NCBI RefSeq assembly: GCF_918797525.1
Contig: NZ_OU963893.1
Span: forward strand, 2,294,001-2,358,000
Direction: 5' to 3'
Length of the DNA: 64,000 nt
Origin: an unidentified bacterial endosymbiont
GTDB lineage: Bacteria > Pseudomonadota > Gammaproteobacteria > Enterobacterales > Enterobacteriaceae
Shown piece after piece: positions 61,301 through 64,000 of the stretch. The translations under genes were made by a program, and so were the position numbers. The stretch's first letter is position 1; the number at the start of each line of letters is the position of its first letter. A model generated the notes under the pieces. The model had not been told where the DNA came from, did no database searches, and saw nothing but the letters and a program-made list of their open reading frames with translations.

Positions 61301-64000
61301 CTGATCATTACCGGCTCCAGCGAGGGCCTCAGTGCGGGCACGACGCTGACCGTGACCGTCAACGGCAAAGACTATGCGGCAACGGTACTGGCGGGCGGTA
61401 CCTGGAGTGCGGCGATCCCGGCTGCAGACGTGAGCGCGTGGCCAGAAGGCACCGTGAACATCAGCGTCACGGGCAACAGCACGGCGGGCAACCCGGTCGC
61501 CATCAGCCATGACGTGACCGTCGATCTGGCGGACGTGGCAATCAGCATCAACGCCATCTCTGGCGACGACGTGATCAACGCAGCGGAGAAGGGCCAGGAT
61601 CTGGTGCTCTCTGGCTCGACTTCAAATGTGGAAGCGAACCAGACCGTTACCGTCATCTTCGGCGGCAAAACGTATACCGCCACCGTGGATGAGAGCGGCA
61701 CCTGGACCACCACCGTGCCGTCTGCAGACCTGGCGAACCTGAAAGACGGTGATGCCAGCGTGCAGGCGAGCGTGACCAACGTGAACGGTAACAGCGCGTC
61801 GGCGGGCCGTGAGTACAACGTGGATGCGACCGCGCCGTCCGTCACCATTAACACCCTTGCGGCAGACGACATCCTCAACGCCACCGGGGCGCAGTCTGAC
61901 CTGACCGTCACCGGCACCAGCACCGCAGAGGCGGGGCAGACGGTTACCGTAACGCTGAACGGCAAAGACTACACTGCGACGGTAAGCGCAGACGGTGCCT
62001 GGACGCTGAACGTCCCGGCGGCAGACCTGGCGGCCCTGACCGACGGCACGGTTACCGTGACCGCCTCCGTCAGCGACAAAGCGGGCAACCCGGCCTTGGT
62101 TGACCACAATCTGGTGGTCGATACTACCGTTCCGTCGGTGACCATCAACACCGTGGCGGGCGATGACGTGATTAACCTGACGGAACACGGCCAGGCGCAG
62201 ATCGTCAGCGGTTCGGCGACCGGCGCGGCAGCGGGGGATAAGGTCACCGTCACCGTGGGCGGCCAGTCGTTTACCACCGTGCTGGACGCCTCCGGCAACT
62301 GGAGCGTGGGCGTACCGGCCAGCGTGATCTCTGCGCTGCAGGACGGAACCGAAACCGTCAGCGTCAGCATCACCGACGCGGCGGGCAACACCGGCACCGG
62401 CACGCACGACGTGACCGTGGATACCGGTCTGCCATCCGTGGGCTTCGATGCCATCAGCAGCGATAACGTGCTGAACGCGGTGGAGAAAGGCCAGGATCTG
62501 AGCGTGAGCGGGACCAGCGCCAACCTGTCTGAAGGCACGCTGGTGACCGTGACCCTGAACGGTAAAAACTACACCGCCACCACCTCGGCGGGCGGCAACT
62601 GGAGCCTGACGGTGCCGGCAGCGGATCTGGCGGGCCTCGGTGAAGCCAGCTACACCCTGAGCGCGACGGCCACCAACAACGTGGGCAACAGCATCAGCAA
62701 CACCGCGACCCTGCTGGTCGATACGGCGCTGCCGGTGGTGACCCTCAACGCCATCGCGGGCGACGATGTGGTGAATGCGGCGGAAGCGGCGGCGGGCCAG
62801 ACCCTGAGCGGTAGCGTAACGAACGCGCAGGCGGGCAACACCGTCACCGTGACCATCGGCGGCAATACCTACACCGCCACGGTGCAGGATGACCTGAGCT
62901 GGTCGGTCAACGTCCCGGCGGCGGTATTAACCGCGCTGGGTAATGGCGACCTGACCGTGTCAGCCTCTGTCACCAACGGCGTGGGCAACACCGGTACGGG
63001 CGAACGTGAGATAACCATCGACGCTAACCTGCCGGGCCTGCGCGTAGATACCGTGGCGGGCGACGATGTGATCAACAGCATCGAGCACGCACAGAACCTG
63101 ATCATTACCGGCTCCAGCGAGGGCCTCAGTGCGGGCACGACGCTGACCGTGACCGTCAACGGCAAAGACTATGCGGCAACGGTACTGGCGGGCGGTACCT
63201 GGAGTGCGGCGATCCCGGCTGCAGACGTGAGCGCGTGGCCAGAAGGCACCGTGAACATCAGCGTCACGGGCAACAGCACGGCGGGCAACCCGGTTGCCAT
63301 CAGCCATGACGTGACCGTCGATCTGGCGGACGTGGCAATCAGCATCAACGCCATCTCTGGCGACGACGTGATCAACGCAGCGGAGAAGGGCCAGGATCTG
63401 GTGCTCTCTGGCTCGACTTCAAATGTGGAAGCGAACCAGACCGTTACCGTCATCTTCGGCGGCAAAACGTATACCGCCACCGTGGATGAGAGCGGCACCT
63501 GGACCACCACCGTGCCGTCTGCAGACCTGGCGAACCTGAAAGACGGTGATGCCAGCGTGCAGGCGAGCGTGACCAACGTGAACGGTAACAGCGCGTCGGC
63601 GGGCCGTGAGTACAGCGTGAATACCACCGCGCCGTCCGTCACCATTGATACGGTGGCAGGCGACAATGTGATCAACAGCAGTGAAGCGGCGGCAGGCGTA
63701 ACGGTTTCCGGCACCACGACGGCAGAAGTCGGCCAGATGGTAACGGTTACCCTCGGTGGCCAGAGCTACAGTGCCCAGGTTCAGTTGGGCGGCGTCTGGA
63801 GCGTTAATGTGCCAGCCGCCGATCTCACTGCGCTGGCCGATAACGGTTACAGCGTGCAGGTCAGCGTCAGCGATGCGGCCGGGAACCCGGGTAGCGGCAG
63901 TAAAGCGATTGCCCTGGACACCACGCCGCCGGTGATTACGTTTAACACCGTCGCGGGCGATAACGTCATCAACAGCGTGGAACACGCGCAGGCGCAGATC
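55331..64000 (+). CDS. Giant BapA/SiiE-like Ig-repeat adhesin, 5' part (open at window end)
   Basis: From ATG 55331 (AAGGAG upstream) the frame runs open for at least 2,890 codons to the last base of the window. Residues 1-130 look like the BapA prefix-type domain, followed by a glycine-rich hydrophobic stretch (WGWIAGAALGGGAIGALLA, about 135-153) and then about 27 Ig-like domains of about 99 residues. Each repeats a pattern such as SGDDVINAAE, VTVTLNGK-YTATV, GTWSVTVP and VTDAAGN. No C-terminal secretion signal is in view. The long minus-strand frames in this region are artefacts of the repeat composition. It is probably exported by type I secretion and mediates adhesion or biofilm formation (inference from family). 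Confidence 0.88.
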   Translation, partial: MSNAKVVDVIVRKTAEKTKLTGEGNLSVSISSPSVIEIQGSAQDVVRYVRQGKDLLIYMKDGSVIRCNNYFVEDTETHNQSELVFNDNQELTHVSFADAGEASGVAGSELTAQVTPISSIEPFMEQGSILDDAPWGWIAGAALGGGAIGALLANGNDGETKTQVIDNTKEVESAKPTFMVTDNAGDKQGLLSAKEITDDNTPTFSGTGQPGATIQVKDSSGSTIASTMVGKDGAWTVKLPTQKDGEHTWSVVQIDGSKTTAAGSITVTVSTADATVTLATTAGDNVVNASEQAAGFTLSGASKNLAQGTELTVTLNGKSYRAEAGANGAWSVKVPASDAKALADGTWTVNVSGKDAAGNTVSASQTLGVDTTAPTISVDTLAQDNIINAAEHNQSLTLSGKTDAQAGQIVTVTLNGKNHTATVASDGKWSVTLPASDVQALANGNHTLTVNVSDKAGNGSSATADFTVDTAAPVVSINTVAGDNILNTSEQNQAQIISGQAKGAAPGDVVTVSVGGQTYTSVVQADGNWSVGVPASVVSALGEGNHSISVSVTDAAGNTGNATHDITVSGRPPEFTIDAISQDNVLNAQEAMQPLSLTGTSNLPDGSAVTVTLNNVSYHATVANGTWSVLVPVSDVLNLANTLYTISVSGTDSVGNSGSANASLLVDTVLPQVIINTFAGDNLVNNAEVAVDQTLSGRVTGAAAGDTVSVLVGGKSYTATVGSDLTWSVTIPTVDLRAFGDGDLTFTASVTNVHGNTGTGERDININAELPGLRVNTVSGDDVINAIEQQQDLTVTGFSTHLAEGTQVTVTINNVDYAAVVNANGTWQIGVPASDLKAWTAGEITVHVGAQDAWGNAVAAEHPIELDVNTVAVTIDTVSSDDMLNAAEKGADVTLSGQTQGVEAGQTVVVKFADQTFTAQVQQDGAWSLSVPASAMETLIDGRAQVSVSVTNVNGNSADASRVVIVDTQAPTITLDNLSDDNIINAAEAQQDLLISGSSNAEAGQTVSVTLNGKTYQTTVMADGRWQLSVPAADVGALADGTVTVTATVSDVAGNTSSAERIGLVDATVPQVTINDFVTDTNTVNQIAHSQAQILSGSVTGAAAGDAVTITINNVDYTTVVDAAGNWSLGLPASVIQGLADGTWTVGVSVTDASGNTGSNTLDVVVNTQNPQIAINTLAVDDVINATEKGEDLLLSGTSNQPQGTTVTVSLNGINYTAITGADGNWSVTVPASAVSVLGEARYSVAASVTDSVGNSSSTTHDILVDSSLPVVTLNAIAGDDVVNAAEAAAGQTLSGSVTNAQAGNTVTVTIGGNTYTATVQDDLSWSVNVPAAVLTALGNGDLTVSASVTNGVGNTGTGEREITIDANLPGLRVDTVAGDDVINSIEHAQNLIITGSSEGLSAGTTLTVTVNGKDYAATVLAGGTWSAAIPAADVSAWPEGTVNISVTGNSTAGNPVAISHDVTVDLADVAISINAISGDDVINAAEKGQDLVLSGSTSNVEANQTVTVIFGGKTYTATVDESGTWTTTVPSADLANLKDGDASVQASVTNVNGNSASAGREYSVDASVPNLVIDIISDDNILNAAEAQADLTINGTSNAEAGQVVTVTLNGVNYTTTVGADGNWTLDVPAADLAALTDGTVSVTASVSDKAGNPASTARDVLVDITVPQISIDTVSGDDVINSTEHGQALIVSGSVTGAAAGDAITVTLNGKEYTATLDASGNWRVGVPAADVSGLIAGEHTLTAALTDKAGNSNSATHNVEVNLTAPVLTINTVSGDDVINNIEKTQDLTISGTATGLAAGAVVTVMLNGKAYSATVGDNGQWTTTVPAEQVGSLGEALYDITASATDSVGNSTSATHRVNVESVLPGVTLNAIAGDDVVNAAEAAAGQTLSGSVTNAQAGNTVTVTIGGNTYTATVQDDLSWSVNVPAAVLTALGNGDLTVSASVTNGVGNTGTGEREITIDANLPGLRVDTVAGDDVINSIEHAQNLIITGSSEGLSAGTTLTVTVNGKDYAATVLAGGTWSAAIPAADVSAWPEGTVNISVTGNSTAGNPVAISHDVTVDLADVAISINAISGDDVINAAEKGQDLVLSGSTSNVEANQTVTVIFGGKTYTATVDESGTWTTTVPSADLANLKDGDASVQASVTNVNGNSASAGREYNVDATAPSVTINTLAADDILNATGAQSDLTVTGTSTAEAGQTVTVTLNGKDYTATVSADGAWTLNVPAADLAALTDGTVTVTASVSDKAGNPALVDHNLVVDTTVPSVTINTVAGDDVINLTEHGQAQIVSGSATGAAAGDKVTVTVGGQSFTTVLDASGNWSVGVPASVISALQDGTETVSVSITDAAGNTGTGTHDVTVDTGLPSVGFDAISSDNVLNAVEKGQDLSVSGTSANLSEGTLVTVTLNGKNYTATTSAGGNWSLTVPAADLAGLGEASYTLSATATNNVGNSISNTATLLVDTALPVVTLNAIAGDDVVNAAEAAAGQTLSGSVTNAQAGNTVTVTIGGNTYTATVQDDLSWSVNVPAAVLTALGNGDLTVSASVTNGVGNTGTGEREITIDANLPGLRVDTVAGDDVINSIEHAQNLIITGSSEGLSAGTTLTVTVNGKDYAATVLAGGTWSAAIPAADVSAWPEGTVNISVTGNSTAGNPVAISHDVTVDLADVAISINAISGDDVINAAEKGQDLVLSGSTSNVEANQTVTVIFGGKTYTATVDESGTWTTTVPSADLANLKDGDASVQASVTNVNGNSASAGREYSVNTTAPSVTIDTVAGDNVINSSEAAAGVTVSGTTTAEVGQMVTVTLGGQSYSAQVQLGGVWSVNVPAADLTALADNGYSVQVSVSDAAGNPGSGSKAIALDTTPPVITFNTVAGDNVINSVEHAQAQI
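59144..60020 (+). repeat. 877-bp adhesin module, copy 1
   Basis: The block encodes three Ig-like domains starting at VTLNAIAGDDVVN and ending with ASAGREYS. It recurs at 60941 and 62738, each offset by exactly 1,797 bases. The differences I found between copies are single, synonymous changes. Confidence 0.9.
60941..61817 (+). repeat. 877-bp adhesin module, copy 2
   Basis: Same three-domain block as at 59144, with a 920-base unique stretch (60021-60940) before it. Sequence beyond its end (at 61818) diverges from copy 1. Confidence 0.9.
62738..63614 (+). repeat. 877-bp adhesin module, copy 3
   Basis: Same three-domain block, again after a 920-base stretch (61818-62737) that differs in sequence from the one at 60021 but has identical length. 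The super-repeat is thus six domains, 599 codons. Confidence 0.9.

Noticed and set aside
59144..63614. CRISPR-like or tandem non-coding repeats
   Set aside because: The repeats are 877 bases, in frame and protein-coding.

Overview
The window is chromosomal DNA of an enteric gammaproteobacterium in the Enterobacteriaceae. Many genes match Escherichia coli genes in sequence and length (ynfEGH, ynfB-speG, rspAB, ydfG, dcp, ldhA, ydbH-ynbE-ydbL, azoR, hrpA, aldA, cybB). The local order and the added genes (MesX/MesD methionine synthase, a fatty-acid-modification cluster, an EmrAB-type pump with its own outer-membrane factor, a giant Ig-repeat adhesin) fit an Enterobacter/Lelliottia/Leclercia-like genome better than E. 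coli. The genus is an inference. I recognised no rRNA, tRNA, CRISPR array, prophage or insertion sequence.

Layout. 1-4.1 kb (minus): a DmsABC-type molybdoenzyme operon, ynfE-ynfG-ynfH-dmsD, with an FNR-like box and a long hairpin that covers the ynfE start region. 4.1-6.2 kb: ynfD, ynfC, speG, ynfB. 6.4-15 kb: a sugar-acid catabolic island with rspA, rspB, an MHS transporter (ydfJ), a GPH symporter, ydfI, a UspG-like protein and the regulator gene rspR; a 9-nt motif is shared by the rspA and rspR upstream regions. 15-24 kb: ydfG, dcp, ldhA, a YbdG-like mechanosensitive channel, and the ydbH-ynbE-ydbL envelope operon. 24-28.5 kb: a LysR regulator, an exported alpha/beta hydrolase, an MFS exporter, and an uncharacterised membrane protein with a small partner.

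28.7-34.2 kb (plus): a tightly overlapping operon (NTF2-like, SDR, FAD oxidoreductase, DUF1365, CFA-synthase-like methyltransferase, DUF2878, a broken gene, DUF3833 lipoprotein) that probably modifies membrane fatty acids. 34.2-36.2 kb: a pair of YdcZ-type DMT proteins with a divergent LysR regulator. 36.2-38.2 kb (minus): mesX-mesD, a folate-independent methionine synthase with its accessory protein. 38.6-44.6 kb: yaiL, an RluA-family pseudouridine synthase, azoR and hrpA. 44.7-48.8 kb (minus): a complete tripartite drug-efflux operon. 49.1-53.1 kb: aldA, cybB, ydgJ and a DeoR-family regulator.

53.1-64 kb: a 760-bp leader region, a TolC-family outer-membrane protein, and the 5' part of a giant BapA/SiiE-like adhesin (at least 2,890 codons, open to the window edge). 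The adhesin has about 27 Ig-like repeats in view. A nearly identical 877-bp block recurs three times at exactly 1,797-bp spacing. The remaining type I secretion genes are not in the window and presumably lie beyond its end.
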